This document shows, one piece after another, positions 1 through 5,958 of a DNA stretch of 9,015 bases. The position numbers were made by a program, and so were the translations under genes. Source of the DNA: an uncultured bacterium (GTDB lineage Bacteria > Patescibacteriota > Saccharimonadia > Saccharimonadales > Saccharimonadaceae); the NCBI GenBank assembly GCA_938036745.1, contig CALHWG010000037.1, forward strand, positions 1 to 9,015. Reading direction: 5' to 3'. Position 1 is the stretch's first letter; every line of letters begins with the position of its first letter. The notes beneath the pieces are model-generated. The model saw only the letters and a program-made list of their open reading frames with translations, did no database searches and had not been told where the DNA came from.

Positions 1-292
1 TTCCACCTTGTTTTTGAATTTCAGCAATTGCATGAAGCGTTAAAGTAGTTTTCCCTGAACTTTCTGGTCCATAAATTTCAATAATTCGCCCCTTAGGGTA
101 TCCACCGCCAAGCGCAATATCTAGACTTAAACATCCTGAAGGTAGAAGCTCAACATCAACTTTATGATTTTCACCAAGCTTCATAATTGAACCATCGCCA
201 AATTGTTTCGAAATTTGTGCAATCGCTAAATCTAGCGCTTGTTTTTTACCATCTTCAGCCATTCCTGTATCTGTTTTTTTTGCTTTAGCCAT
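1..292 (-). CDS. recA: RecA recombinase, N-terminal 97 codons (runs off the left edge)
   Basis: RecA forms ATP-dependent filaments on single-stranded DNA for strand exchange and DNA-damage signalling. The visible part reads [17 protein letters not shown] and continues through the conserved [19 protein letters not shown] stretch (about residues 51-69) to the Walker A loop GPESSGKTT (75-83). This order is diagnostic of RecA; only the N-terminal helix and the start of the ATPase core are present, because the gene continues beyond position 1. The start at 292 is supported by an AAGGAG ribosome binding site (301-306) 8 nt upstream and by a promoter just beyond it. A lysine-rich extension of about 18 residues precedes the usual N-terminal helix ([18 protein letters not shown]). 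The gene appears monocistronic at its 5' end, separated from the upstream small gene by a terminator. Identification is very secure. Confidence 0.97.
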   Translation of the reverse strand, partial: MAKAKKTDTGMAEDGKKQALDLAIAQISKQFGDGSIMKLGENHKVDVELLPSGCLSLDIALGGGYPKGRIIEIYGPESSGKTTLTLHAIAEIQKQGG

Positions 293-320
293 AAAATTTT
301 CTCCTTAAAATAATATCTTT

Positions 321-349
321 ATTTTAACATTTTTTAGCAAAATGTTCAA
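321..349 (-). promoter_or_regulatory. recA promoter, extended -10
   Basis: Read on the minus strand: -35 TTGAAC (344-349), a 17-nt spacer, and -10 TAAAAT (321-326) preceded by TGT, giving an extended -10. The predicted start near 314 leaves a leader of about 22 nt that holds the AAGGAG ribosome binding site. An inverted repeat fills the spacer and could be an operator. This is a sequence-pattern call without experimental support. Confidence 0.65.
326..346. repeat. Inverted repeat inside the recA promoter (candidate operator)
   Basis: Two perfect 8-bp arms, AACATTTT and AAAATGTT, flank a 5-nt centre (TTAGC). The repeat lies between the -35 and -10 elements, overlapping both, which is where a repressor would block RNA polymerase. 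It does not match the Gram-positive LexA box (CGAAC-N4-GTTCG) or the E. coli one (CTGT-N8-ACAG), so any regulator is unknown. Chance is possible in such AT-rich DNA. Confidence 0.4.
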
Positions 350-360
350 GGTTATTTTTC

Positions 361-389
361 GAAAAAGAAAAAGGCTCAAAATGAACCTT
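361..389 (-). terminator. Intrinsic terminator of the 58-codon gene
   Basis: On the minus strand AAGGTTCA-TTT-TGAGCCTT (389-371) folds into an 8-bp hairpin with one G-U pair. It is followed by a T-rich run (370-361, TTTCTTTTTC). It sits 10 nt past the stop codon of the small gene and before the recA promoter, insulating the two. An alternative pairing exists between GGCTCAA (417-411), in the end of the coding region, and the TTGAGCC of the hairpin's 3' arm. Confidence 0.7.
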
Positions 390-398
390 AAAAAATAA

Positions 399-575
399 TT
401 AGAAAACTGTTGAGCCCTTTTGTTTTTCTAAATTTTTACGAGCTTCTTTTATAATTTCAGTTTGGATTGCAGCTAATTTTTTATTAGTTATAGTACTAAA
501 TCTTGGGTCTAATTCTATAAAGTTAACATAAACTGTATCGCCATTAGCATCTATACCAATTGGAATTCTAATCAT
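399..575 (-). CDS. Small hypothetical protein, 58 aa
   Basis: I do not recognise a family. The product begins MIRIPIGIDANGDTVYVNF and ends in a lysine/glutamate-rich helix-prone segment (about residues 34-52) and STVF. There is no signal peptide, membrane segment or cysteine, so a small cytoplasmic protein is likely. A longer reading frame extends upstream to 656, but the ATG at 575 is preferred. It has a strong ribosome binding site (TTAGGGGGTGA, 590-580) 5 nt upstream, and the upstream extension would overlap the -35/-10 promoter found at 628-656. The gene has its own promoter and a hairpin terminator, which supports it being real despite its size. It lies between recA and the prepilin gene with no clear link to either. 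Confidence 0.7.
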   Translation of the reverse strand: MIRIPIGIDANGDTVYVNFIELDPRFSTITNKKLAAIQTEIIKEARKNLEKQKGSTVF

Positions 576-627
576 TTTTTCACCCCCTAATTTTACTTTA
601 CTAATTTTTAAAACCAGCAATAAACAA

Positions 628-656
628 ATTTTATCATAATTTTCTAACAAATTCAA
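628..656 (-). promoter_or_regulatory. Promoter of the 58-codon gene, extended -10
   Basis: On the minus strand: -35 TTGAAT (651-656), a 17-nt spacer, and -10 TAAAAT (628-633) preceded by TGA. Transcription should start near 621, giving a leader of about 45 nt that contains the strong ribosome binding site. The elements are close to a sigma-70-type consensus. Confidence 0.65.
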
Positions 657-662
657 ACTGAT

Positions 663-691
663 TAGACCAAAAAAATAAATTGTGATATAAT
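663..691 (+). promoter_or_regulatory. Promoter of the prepilin-like gene; predicts a leaderless mRNA
   Basis: A perfect -10 TATAAT (686-691) is preceded by TGA (683-685), an extended -10. A weak -35 TAGACC (663-668) lies 17 nt upstream. The ATG of the prepilin gene begins only 8 nt after the -10, where transcription would start. There is no Shine-Dalgarno-like sequence in that gap. Confidence 0.65.
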
Positions 692-699
692 AAAAATAT

Positions 700-1089
700 A
701 TGAAGAAAAAATCTGGTTTTACAGTTATTGAAATTTGTGTTGTAATTATATTTTTAATCGTCGTTGGCGTAATTTTTACAATACAAAGATTTGAACTTCT
801 CGCAGTTCAACGCGATCAAATTCGAAAACTTTCGATTAATGAAATTTATTATAATCTGGAAGAAGTTTATTACAAGAAAAATGGCTATTACCCTGAAAAA
901 ATCAACGAAGATGTTGTTAAAGGGATTGAACCAAATCTCCTAACCGACCCTTCTGGAATTATAATCAATGAAGAAAAAAGTGAATATCACTACAAACCAA
1001 CCAACTGTGAAAACGGTAAATGTAAAAAATTCACACTTCGAGCAAAATTAGAAAAAGAAGGTGATTTTATTAAAAAATCTCGAAATTAA
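700..1089 (+). CDS. Type IV prepilin-like / pseudopilin protein (GspG/PilA type), 129 aa
   Basis: The N-terminus KKKSGFTVIEICVVI is a class III prepilin signal. It has a short basic leader, peptidase site Gly6/Phe7, the conserved glutamate at mature position 5 (Glu11), and one hydrophobic helix (about residues 8-28). The helix continues into an amphipathic stretch (QRDQIRKLSINEIYYNLEEVYYKKNGYYP) typical of major pilins and GspG-like pseudopilins. The C-terminal part is a small globular region with Cys103 and Cys108 close enough for a disulfide. A prepilin peptidase would process it at the inner membrane, and it would enter a pilus used for adhesion, motility or DNA uptake. No pil, gsp or com genes adjoin it, so the exact role is open. 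It is read alone from its own promoter, apparently without a leader, and shares a terminator with the convergent PH-domain gene. Confidence 0.8.
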   Translation: MKKKSGFTVIEICVVIIFLIVVGVIFTIQRFELLAVQRDQIRKLSINEIYYNLEEVYYKKNGYYPEKINEDVVKGIEPNLLTDPSGIIINEEKSEYHYKPTNCENGKCKKFTLRAKLEKEGDFIKKSRN

Positions 1090-1136
1090 ATAATAAAAAA
1101 CGGCTTAAAATTTTCGAAAGCCGTTTTTTATTATTT
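1088..1136. terminator. Bidirectional terminator between convergent genes
   Basis: A perfect 19-bp stem (1088-1106 with 1118-1136) encloses an 11-nt loop. Its core is ACGGCTT/AAGCCGT with A-runs on one side and T-runs on the other, so each strand has a GC-containing hairpin followed by U-rich RNA. It overlaps the stop codons of both the prepilin-like gene (1087-1089) and the PH-domain gene (1131-1133). A TTCGAA word lies across the loop and right arm (1113-1118). Confidence 0.9.
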
Positions 1137-1880
1137 TACACTCATTTTTACGCCTTCTTCAAAAAGTTTATCAGAAAGCATTTGATTTTCACGAGCCGCT
1201 TCAACAATATCACTTAAAAATTCTGCTTTTTTGTCTGGATTTGGTGAAAATGGAAAAGTATAAGTTGATTCATCACCAACAGTGCTTAATTTAACAGTTC
1301 CGTAATCAAACAAATGTTGCAAAACTCCCTCTCGAGAATAAGAAATATCTTCAATCGATTCAAGGTTGATCACCTGCTTTTTTTGGCTCATAATCGTATT
1401 CGAAATCCATTGAATTGCACGTTCGTTCGTAATCACAAATCGATTTGCTCGATATACAACATAATTAACATAAGTTAATATAATTAAAAGTAGCGTAATT
1501 GAGCCAAAAATCAAAGAAATTTGTGGTTTAAAGTTTGCAGGAATTGGTAGCGGATTAGGTATAAAACAGATAATAATCCACGCGCTAATTAGTAAAACAC
1601 CAATAAACGCACTAAAAATAATATTTAAAAGATAGCCGAGTGAATGACGGCGCATTGAAAGAACCACATATTCATCTTCATCAACCGTGATATCTGGATA
1701 AGTTTTTACAGATTGTTCATGGCGAGTTTTAATTACGCGTAGATCACCAACGGGAACTTCTACTTGCATAACTGGCTGAACTTGAATTGGAGCCCCAAAG
1801 CTATTTTCAAAAGTTAAATTCTGCCCATTTTGTGTGATTTTTTCTTCAAATTTTTGCGCCAAGCTTTGCTTATCATTCAT
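1131..1880 (-). CDS. Membrane protein with a bacterial PH domain (YdbS/bPH2-like), 249 aa
   Basis: Residues 1-80 are hydrophilic and probably cytoplasmic. They are followed by two transmembrane helices (about 82-107 and 120-143) and a C-terminal bacterial pleckstrin-homology domain (about 145-228). The PH signature is the run [16 protein letters not shown], then [30 protein letters not shown], typical of membrane-anchored bPH2 proteins. Members of this family are poorly understood, so no reaction is assigned. The start at 1880 overlaps the end of ruvB by 8 nt, and an AAAGGAA ribosome binding site (1888-1894) lies inside ruvB, so translation is coupled to it. The N-terminal 80 residues are longer than in typical YdbS-like proteins and have no domain I recognise. 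The gene is last in its unit and ends at the bidirectional terminator. Confidence 0.85.
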   Translation of the reverse strand: MNDKQSLAQKFEEKITQNGQNLTFENSFGAPIQVQPVMQVEVPVGDLRVIKTRHEQSVKTYPDITVDEDEYVVLSMRRHSLGYLLNIIFSAFIGVLLISAWIIICFIPNPLPIPANFKPQISLIFGSITLLLIILTYVNYVVYRANRFVITNERAIQWISNTIMSQKKQVINLESIEDISYSREGVLQHLFDYGTVKLSTVGDESTYTFPFSPNPDKKAEFLSDIVEAARENQMLSDKLFEEGVKMSVK

Positions 1881-2886
1881 CTTTAAATTCCTTTCCTAAA
1901 TGTTCAAATGCTTTCTTGGTGATAATTCTTCCACGAGGAGTTCGTTGCAAAAAACCAATCTGCATTAAATACGGTTCATAAAAATCTTCAATTGTTGCAG
2001 TTTCATCACCAGTTAATGCCGCCATTGTATTTAAGCCGACTGGCCGCGTTCCGTAATTTTCAATCACTGAATTCAATAGATTTCTGTCTGCTGCATCAAG
2101 ACCTAATTCATCAATTTCAAGCATTTTTAAAGCATTTTGAGCGGTTTTCGAATCAATAATTCCATCGCCATTAACATCAGCATAATCACGAACCCGCTTT
2201 AAAATTCGGTTTGCAATTCGTGGAGTTAGCCTTGCTCTCGTTGATAGAATTTTTGAAGCTTCATCTTGAATTTTGCTCCCCAAAATTTTGCTTGAACGTA
2301 AAATAATTTTCGAAATCTCTTCTGGTGTGTAAAATTCCAATCTATAAATATGGCCAAAACGGTCCCGAAGTGGCGCCGCTAAACTTCCTGTTCTAGTAGT
2401 TGCTCCAATAACAGTAAAATGTGGCAAATCTAACCGAACCGAGCGTGCGGCTGGACCTTTACCAATTACAATATCAAGTTTAAAATCTTCCATTGCAGAA
2501 TAAAGAATTTCTTCGACAGCGCGTGGCATTCGGTGAATTTCATCAATGAAAAGAATATCACCATCTTGTAAATTTGTTACAATTGAAGCTAAATCACCAG
2601 CTTTTTCAATTGCTGGGCCAGATGTAATTCGAATATTAGCGCCCATTTCACGCGCAATCACATTCGCCATTGTAGTTTTTCCCAACCCCGGCGGACCATA
2701 AAGAAGAACATGATCAATATTTTCACCGCGCTTTTTCGAAGCTTCAATCGCAAGTTTTAAGTTTTTCTTCAATCGTTCTTGGCCAACATATTCATCAAAA
2801 TTTGTTGGGCGTAAAGAAATCTCCACCTGCTGTTCTTGCGGTTCATCATCGTGTAAGTTTGCATCAATAATTCTTTCAATAGCCAT
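1873..2886 (-). CDS. ruvB: Holliday junction branch migration ATPase RuvB, 337 aa
   Basis: RuvB is the hexameric AAA+ motor that drives branch migration with RuvA. Visible motifs: the RuvB entry [13 protein letters not shown] (25-37), Walker [10 protein letters not shown] (64-72), Walker [10 protein letters not shown] (111-119), sensor 1 GATTRTG (161-167), arginine-finger region LRDRFG (173-178), sensor 2 [16 protein letters not shown] (221-236), and winged-helix DNA-binding end [13 protein letters not shown] (308-320). Length is normal for the family. An in-frame ATG at 2952 would add 22 residues, but the start at 2886 fits the conserved N-terminus and lies directly after a TATAAT box. It has no Shine-Dalgarno sequence and is probably a leaderless start. 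The stop is TGA followed at once by TAA. The gene is separated from ruvA/ruvC by a divergent 126-codon gene. Confidence 0.97.
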   Translation of the reverse strand: MAIERIIDANLHDDEPQEQQVEISLRPTNFDEYVGQERLKKNLKLAIEASKKRGENIDHVLLYGPPGLGKTTMANVIAREMGANIRITSGPAIEKAGDLASIVTNLQDGDILFIDEIHRMPRAVEEILYSAMEDFKLDIVIGKGPAARSVRLDLPHFTVIGATTRTGSLAAPLRDRFGHIYRLEFYTPEEISKIILRSSKILGSKIQDEASKILSTRARLTPRIANRILKRVRDYADVNGDGIIDSKTAQNALKMLEIDELGLDAADRNLLNSVIENYGTRPVGLNTMAALTGDETATIEDFYEPYLMQIGFLQRTPRGRIITKKAFEHLGKEFKDE

Positions 2887-2893
2887 TGAATAT

Positions 2894-2922
2894 ATTATAT
2901 CATAGTTTGACTTTTTTAAAAA
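2894..2922 (-). promoter_or_regulatory. ruvB promoter; predicts a leaderless mRNA
   Basis: On the minus strand a perfect -10 TATAAT (2894-2899) is preceded by TGA (2900-2902). The -35 position 17 nt upstream is only a poor match (TTTTTA, 2917-2922), so the extended -10 probably carries the activity. Just 7 nt separate the -10 from the ruvB ATG at 2886. It overlaps the divergent promoter at 2907-2935, so the two should compete for polymerase. Confidence 0.65.
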
Positions 2923-2935
2923 AAATTGATATAAT
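2907..2935 (+). promoter_or_regulatory. Promoter of the divergent 126-codon gene
   Basis: -35 TTGACT (2907-2912), a 17-nt spacer, and -10 TATAAT (2930-2935) preceded by TGA: nearly the full sigma-70-type consensus with an extended -10, and the best promoter in the window. Transcription should start near 2942, giving a leader of about 45 nt that contains AAAGGATGG (2971-2979). A short CTCTT/AAGAG hairpin (2944-2960) is possible in the leader. Confidence 0.75.
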
Positions 2936-2986
2936 TGATGTATCTCTTCCAAAAAAAGAGAAGTATATAAAAAGGATGGTGTTTTT

Positions 2987-3367
2987 ATGGAAACACACGT
3001 AACTACAGTTACTTCTTCAGAAGTTTTAGCACAAAATATTTTTGCAAAAGCAAAAAGTATTGCGAATTTGGTTAATCACGGAAAACTAAGTGGGCGAATT
3101 TTTGTTCAGAAAATTAATGTCAGGAACAAGGAAATTCCTGAAAATGTCTGGGTTATAATACTTAAAGATACAGAGACCCCAGATCACCTTAATGAAGCTG
3201 CTAAACTTTTCGTGATTGATTCTCACGAAGGATTTATCTGGGTTAAAAGTGAGGGTAAATATAATTACAAAAAGCTAAAGATCGAAAATCTTGAAAAACT
3301 TGAGAATATCGATCTTGAATATATTTATAAAATTTTCTCTGAAATAGAGCAAGACCTATCCTATTAA
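2987..3367 (+). CDS. Hypothetical protein, 126 aa
   Basis: I do not recognise a family. The product is a soluble, charged protein with no signal peptide, no membrane segment and no cysteine. Residues 1-33 ([16 protein letters not shown] and following) look helical. Residues 35-95 look like a small mixed alpha/beta fold with strands [16 protein letters not shown] and GFIWVKSEG. The C-terminus is helical and acidic (about 96-126). The start at 2987 has an AAAGGATG ribosome binding site, with AGGA (2973-2976) 10 nt upstream, behind a near-consensus promoter. A clear hairpin terminator follows, so this is an independent and probably well-expressed gene. It sits between ruvB and ruvA on the opposite strand, interrupting what is often a continuous ruv cluster. 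That placement alone does not show a role in recombination. Confidence 0.75.
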   Translation: METHVTTVTSSEVLAQNIFAKAKSIANLVNHGKLSGRIFVQKINVRNKEIPENVWVIILKDTETPDHLNEAAKLFVIDSHEGFIWVKSEGKYNYKKLKIENLEKLENIDLEYIYKIFSEIEQDLSY

Positions 3368-3370
3368 ATA

Positions 3371-3397
3371 AAGTCGCACAAAATGTGCGGCTTTTTT
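3371..3397 (+). terminator. Intrinsic terminator of the 126-codon gene
   Basis: AAGTCGCACA-AAA-TGTGCGGCTT (3371-3393) forms a 10-bp stem with one G-U pair and a 3-nt loop, followed by further T residues (3392-3397 is an uninterrupted T run). It begins 3 nt after the stop codon. On the minus strand, facing the end of ruvA, the stem has a mismatch and a weaker U tract, so it is mainly a plus-strand terminator. Confidence 0.85.
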
Positions 3398-3406
3398 CTT
3401 TTTAAA

Positions 3407-3982
3407 TTAAATTCCAGATTTCAATGCTAAAGTAATACGTTCTTCCGTTGGTAAATCTCGCGGAATTTGTTCTAATGCTTTTGTTGCATCATTTAAATTA
3501 AACCCAAGAGCAATCAGAGCCTCTAAAGCCTCATCTGAAGCTAGGATAATGCTATCACCAACTCCATCAGGTTTTGAAATCGCCATTCCAACTTTATCTT
3601 TTAAATCTAAAATTACACGCTCAGCTGATTTCTTACCAACTCCAGATGCTTTTTGGATAAATTTTGCGTCTTCGCAAGCAATCGAATTTCGAACATCTTC
3701 AGTTTCACCTAAACTCATAATTGCAATTCCAGCCCTTGGGCCAATTCCTTGAACTGTAATTAAAAGTTCGAAAAGTTTTTTAGCCGCCAAACTCGAAAAA
3801 CCAAAAAGTTCTTGACTTCTATCAGTAATATTATGATATGTGTAAAATTTAATATCATCGCCCAGAACTGCTCGTTCGAACTCATTTGTGGGAACGATAA
3901 CTTCATATCCAACACCAGCAACATCCACAATCACGCTACCAGCAAATTTTTCAACAATTTTTCCAGAAATATGTGCAATCAT
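3407..3982 (-). CDS. ruvA: Holliday junction DNA-binding protein RuvA, 191 aa
   Basis: RuvA tetramers hold the four-way junction open and load RuvB. The product has the expected three parts: an N-terminal OB-fold (1-62, MIAHISGKIVEKFAGSVIVDVAGVGYEV), two helix-hairpin-helix motifs (LLITVQGIGPRAGIAIMS, 73-90, and FIQKASGVGKKSAERVI, 108-124), and a C-terminal RuvB-contacting domain (about 148-191, EALEALIALGFNLNDATKAL). Length is normal. In the acidic-pin loop, where E. coli has Glu55-Asp56 in REDAQLLYGF, this protein reads TDRSQELFGF, so the second acidic residue is an arginine. No ribosome binding site precedes the ATG at 3982, and a TAAAAT box ends 6 nt upstream, suggesting leaderless expression from a promoter overlapping the end of ruvC. 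Readthrough from ruvC is also possible. Confidence 0.97.
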   Translation of the reverse strand: MIAHISGKIVEKFAGSVIVDVAGVGYEVIVPTNEFERAVLGDDIKFYTYHNITDRSQELFGFSSLAAKKLFELLITVQGIGPRAGIAIMSLGETEDVRNSIACEDAKFIQKASGVGKKSAERVILDLKDKVGMAISKPDGVGDSIILASDEALEALIALGFNLNDATKALEQIPRDLPTEERITLALKSGI

Positions 3983-3988
3983 TAAATT

Positions 3989-4017
3989 ATTTTACCATAA
4001 ACTCTTTAAGTTTTAAA
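3989..4017 (-). promoter_or_regulatory. ruvA promoter; predicts a leaderless mRNA
   Basis: On the minus strand: -35 TTTAAA (4012-4017, four of six consensus bases), a 17-nt spacer, and -10 TAAAAT (3989-3994) preceded by TGG. The ruvA ATG starts 6 nt after the -10. The -35 overlaps the ruvC stop codon. Confidence 0.5.
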
Positions 4018-4498
4018 TACGCGTCATATAAAAATGCGTAATTGCAGCAGCAAGCGCATCAGCTGCATCATCTGGATTCGGAATTTCAGCCAAATTTAAA
4101 TTCGAACGCACCATTTCCTGCATTTGCTTTTTATTCGCTCCGCCATAACCTGTTAAAGTTTGTTTAATCTGATTTGGAGTATATTCTGCAATTGGAATTT
4201 TTGATTGTTGAGCTACTAAAATAGCTACACCACGAGCCTGAGCGACTGAAATAGCTGTTGTTACGTTTTTCGAAAAAAATAGTTTTTCAATTGAAACTTC
4301 ATCTGGATTAGTTTCTGTAATAATCTCTTTCAAGCCATTATAAATTTCTTCAAGCCGAATTTCAATTGGTGTATGAGCCGGAGTTGAAATAACACCACCA
4401 GTCACCATTTTTAAGGGCTTACCAATCTGGCAATCTACAACACCAAACCCCAAAATTCCAGTTCCGGGGTCAATTCCTAGAATTCGCCGCTTTTTCAT
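4013..4498 (-). CDS. ruvC: Holliday junction resolvase RuvC, 161 aa
   Basis: RuvC is the RNase H-fold endonuclease that cuts Holliday junctions symmetrically in the RuvABC complex. The four catalytic acids are visible: Asp10 (LGIDPGTG), Glu71 (VSIEKLFF), and Asp144 and Asp147 in the C-terminal PDDAADALAAAITH motif, matching E. coli Asp7, Glu66, Asp138 and Asp141. The GYGGANKKQMQEMV segment (117-130) is also typical. Length is normal, so the enzyme should be active. The start codon overlaps the stop of the upstream surface-protein gene in an ATGA arrangement, with an AAAAGG ribosome binding site 6 nt upstream, so translation is coupled to that gene. No yebC, a common neighbour elsewhere, is present. 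Confidence 0.97.
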   Translation of the reverse strand: MKKRRILGIDPGTGILGFGVVDCQIGKPLKMVTGGVISTPAHTPIEIRLEEIYNGLKEIITETNPDEVSIEKLFFSKNVTTAISVAQARGVAILVAQQSKIPIAEYTPNQIKQTLTGYGGANKKQMQEMVRSNLNLAEIPNPDDAADALAAAITHFYMTRI

Positions 4499-5958
4499 TT
4501 TTTACCTTTTGAAAATTTCGCAAAAATATCTTTTCGAAATTCGAAAAATAAAATTGCTAAAAATACTAGAATCACAACAGTGATAATCCACCAACCCGTA
4601 AATTCAGCCTGCTTAGATTCTTCTTCATCTTTTTTCACATCATCACTAGCACCACTATTTTTTACAACTTTTCTGCAACGGTTCGTCTCTTCATTTCTCT
4701 CATATCCATCTTTACAAGGCGCTAATTCTTTTTTAGTTTCATTACTGTTTTTTCTACAACGATTTGTTTCAGGATTTCGTGTATATCCTGGAGCGCATAA
4801 AACATCTTTTTTCGAAACTATTACACTTGAAATTTTTCGACACCTATTAGTTTCTAAATTGCGCTCATAACCTTCACGACATTCCAATGTAGCTTTTTCT
4901 ACTAAAATTTTATTACATCGATTTGTTTCAAGATTTAAGAAATAACCATTTTCACATTTTTTTTCTTGATTTTCTTCTTTAATCTTATTACAGCGATCAG
5001 TTTCTTCGTTTAAAAAATATCCTGCTTGGCAAGTTTTTTTATTTTTTTCACAATGATTTTCAGAGTTTAAAAAGAATCCATCTTCACAAACTTGAAGAAT
5101 ATTTTCACTATTTTTTGTTATTTTAAAGCTTTGTTTCCATTCTTCTCCATCAAAAATCCAGCTTAAATTCTTCTTTGAACCCTTCAATTCAACACTTTGA
5201 ATTTCTTGTTTTTTTGAATTTAAAAGAATAATTTTATTATTGCCAGTTTTCGAAAATTTAAAACTATTTTCACTATTAAAATTAATTGTTAAAAAATCAT
5301 TCGGTAAAATCTCTATATCTTTAAAGTTTATTTTTTGTGGCTCTTTATTATTTCCTGCATAAATTTCAATCCCACATTTTTTAAGTGAAATTTTTTGATT
5401 TTTAGTATTTTTTAACTCTAAAAACTGCTCATTTGAATTAATTAAAACTTCGCTAATTTGTAAATTTTCACAAAAATATTCTTCAATTTCAGCTAATCCA
5501 CCAGAACTAAAAATCACTTTTTTTTGTGAAATTTCAAAAATATCTTTATTAAAATTACGAATTAAAATATCATTTTTAGTAATTTCTGGCGCATTTTTTT
5601 CTTCGCACTTCATATTTTCTGCACATAAAAAATCAACTTTTTTGCCATCAATTTTAAGCTCAATCTGTTCACTCAATAAATCTTGACTCAAGATTTTTCC
5701 ATCGCCATCTTTTTCGCTAAATAATATTTGTGCTTTTTTTAAAAAAATTCCGTTCGAAATTTCACCAATATTTTGATTATTCTGGATAATTTCAATTTTC
5801 GAAAACTGGAAATCTTCACCAAAATTTGAGATTTCCAACATTGAATTCGAAACTTTTGAAATTAAAATATTTTGCGTATTTAAAGCTTGAGTTTTATTTA
5901 AAAATCCCAAAAAAAGCGTGAGCAAAATACTCAAAAAAATAATTCTAAAAATCTTCAT
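4495..5958 (-). CDS. Secreted, membrane-anchored lamin-tail-domain-like protein with six Cys-rich repeats, 487 aa
   Basis: Order of parts: signal peptide (about 1-25), a first region related to the upstream gene's product (ILISKV...NFGEDFQFSKIEI, 31-57, through IDGKKVDFLCAENMKC, 103-118), and a lamin-tail-domain-like region (about 165-285, LQISEVLINSNEQFLELKN to the tryptophan-containing LSWIFDGEEW). Six cysteine repeats (291-428), a transmembrane helix (456-474) and a basic tail (RKDIFAKFSKGKK) follow. The N-terminal bulk should lie outside the cell and the tail inside. The lamin-tail call is mine from the strand pattern and is moderate. Lamin-tail domains occur in bacterial surface proteins and some extracellular nucleases, but no nuclease motif is seen. 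The start overlaps the preceding gene by 14 nt and the end overlaps ruvC by 4 nt, so the three genes form one coupled unit. There is only a weak AGAAAG ribosome binding site. Function unknown. Confidence 0.85.
   Translation of the reverse strand: MKIFRIIFLSILLTLFLGFLNKTQALNTQNILISKVSNSMLEISNFGEDFQFSKIEIIQNNQNIGEISNGIFLKKAQILFSEKDGDGKILSQDLLSEQIELKIDGKKVDFLCAENMKCEEKNAPEITKNDILIRNFNKDIFEISQKKVIFSSGGLAEIEEYFCENLQISEVLINSNEQFLELKNTKNQKISLKKCGIEIYAGNNKEPQKINFKDIEILPNDFLTINFNSENSFKFSKTGNNKIILLNSKKQEIQSVELKGSKKNLSWIFDGEEWKQSFKITKNSENILQVCEDGFFLNSENHCEKNKKTCQAGYFLNEETDRCNKIKEENQEKKCENGYFLNLETNRCNKILVEKATLECREGYERNLETNRCRKISSVIVSKKDVLCAPGYTRNPETNRCRKNSNETKKELAPCKDGYERNEETNRCRKVVKNSGASDDVKKDEEESKQAEFTGWWIITVVILVFLAILFFEFRKDIFAKFSKGKK
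4675..5088 (-). repeat. Six tandem CX11-12C protein repeats in the surface protein
   Basis: Cysteine pairs at residues 291/303, 310/323, 335/348, 360/373, 388/401 and 415/428 each bracket the pattern C-x2-G-[FY]-x2-N-x-E-T-[ND]-R-C, followed by a basic residue in most copies. The first copy is degenerate (CEDGFFLNSENHC, one residue shorter). Unit spacing is 19, 25, 25, 28 and 27 residues, with variable hydrophilic linkers. The paired cysteines suggest one disulfide per unit, giving a rigid stalk between the lamin-tail-like region and the membrane anchor. The DNA of the copies has diverged while the protein pattern is held, which suggests selection on the protein. Confidence 0.85.

Noticed and set aside
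2142..2178. EF-hand or dockerin-like loop DVNGDGIID in RuvB (residues 237-245).
   Set aside because: It is a single copy, the position-12 acidic residue is missing (Thr), and the segment aligns with a variable turn between the sensor 2 helix and the next helix of ordinary RuvB proteins.
3549..3752. Plus-strand open frame opposite ruvA.
   Set aside because: It lies wholly inside the conserved ruvA gene on the other strand, with no ribosome binding site or family resemblance.
1873..4497. Possible alternative genetic code (UGA = Gly), since ruvB ends TGA-TAA and the second surface-protein gene ends in TGA with an in-frame TAG six codons later.
   Set aside because: No TGA occurs inside recA, ruvA, ruvB, ruvC or dnaA, all of which are full length (recA as far as visible) with normal ends. 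Both TGA codons sit at ordinary gene overlaps. The standard bacterial code is simpler.
4580..4870. Plus-strand open frame opposite the Cys-repeat region, with a repetitive serine/phenylalanine-rich product.
   Set aside because: Its repetitive look is the mirror of the Cys repeats in the real gene, and it has no start signals.
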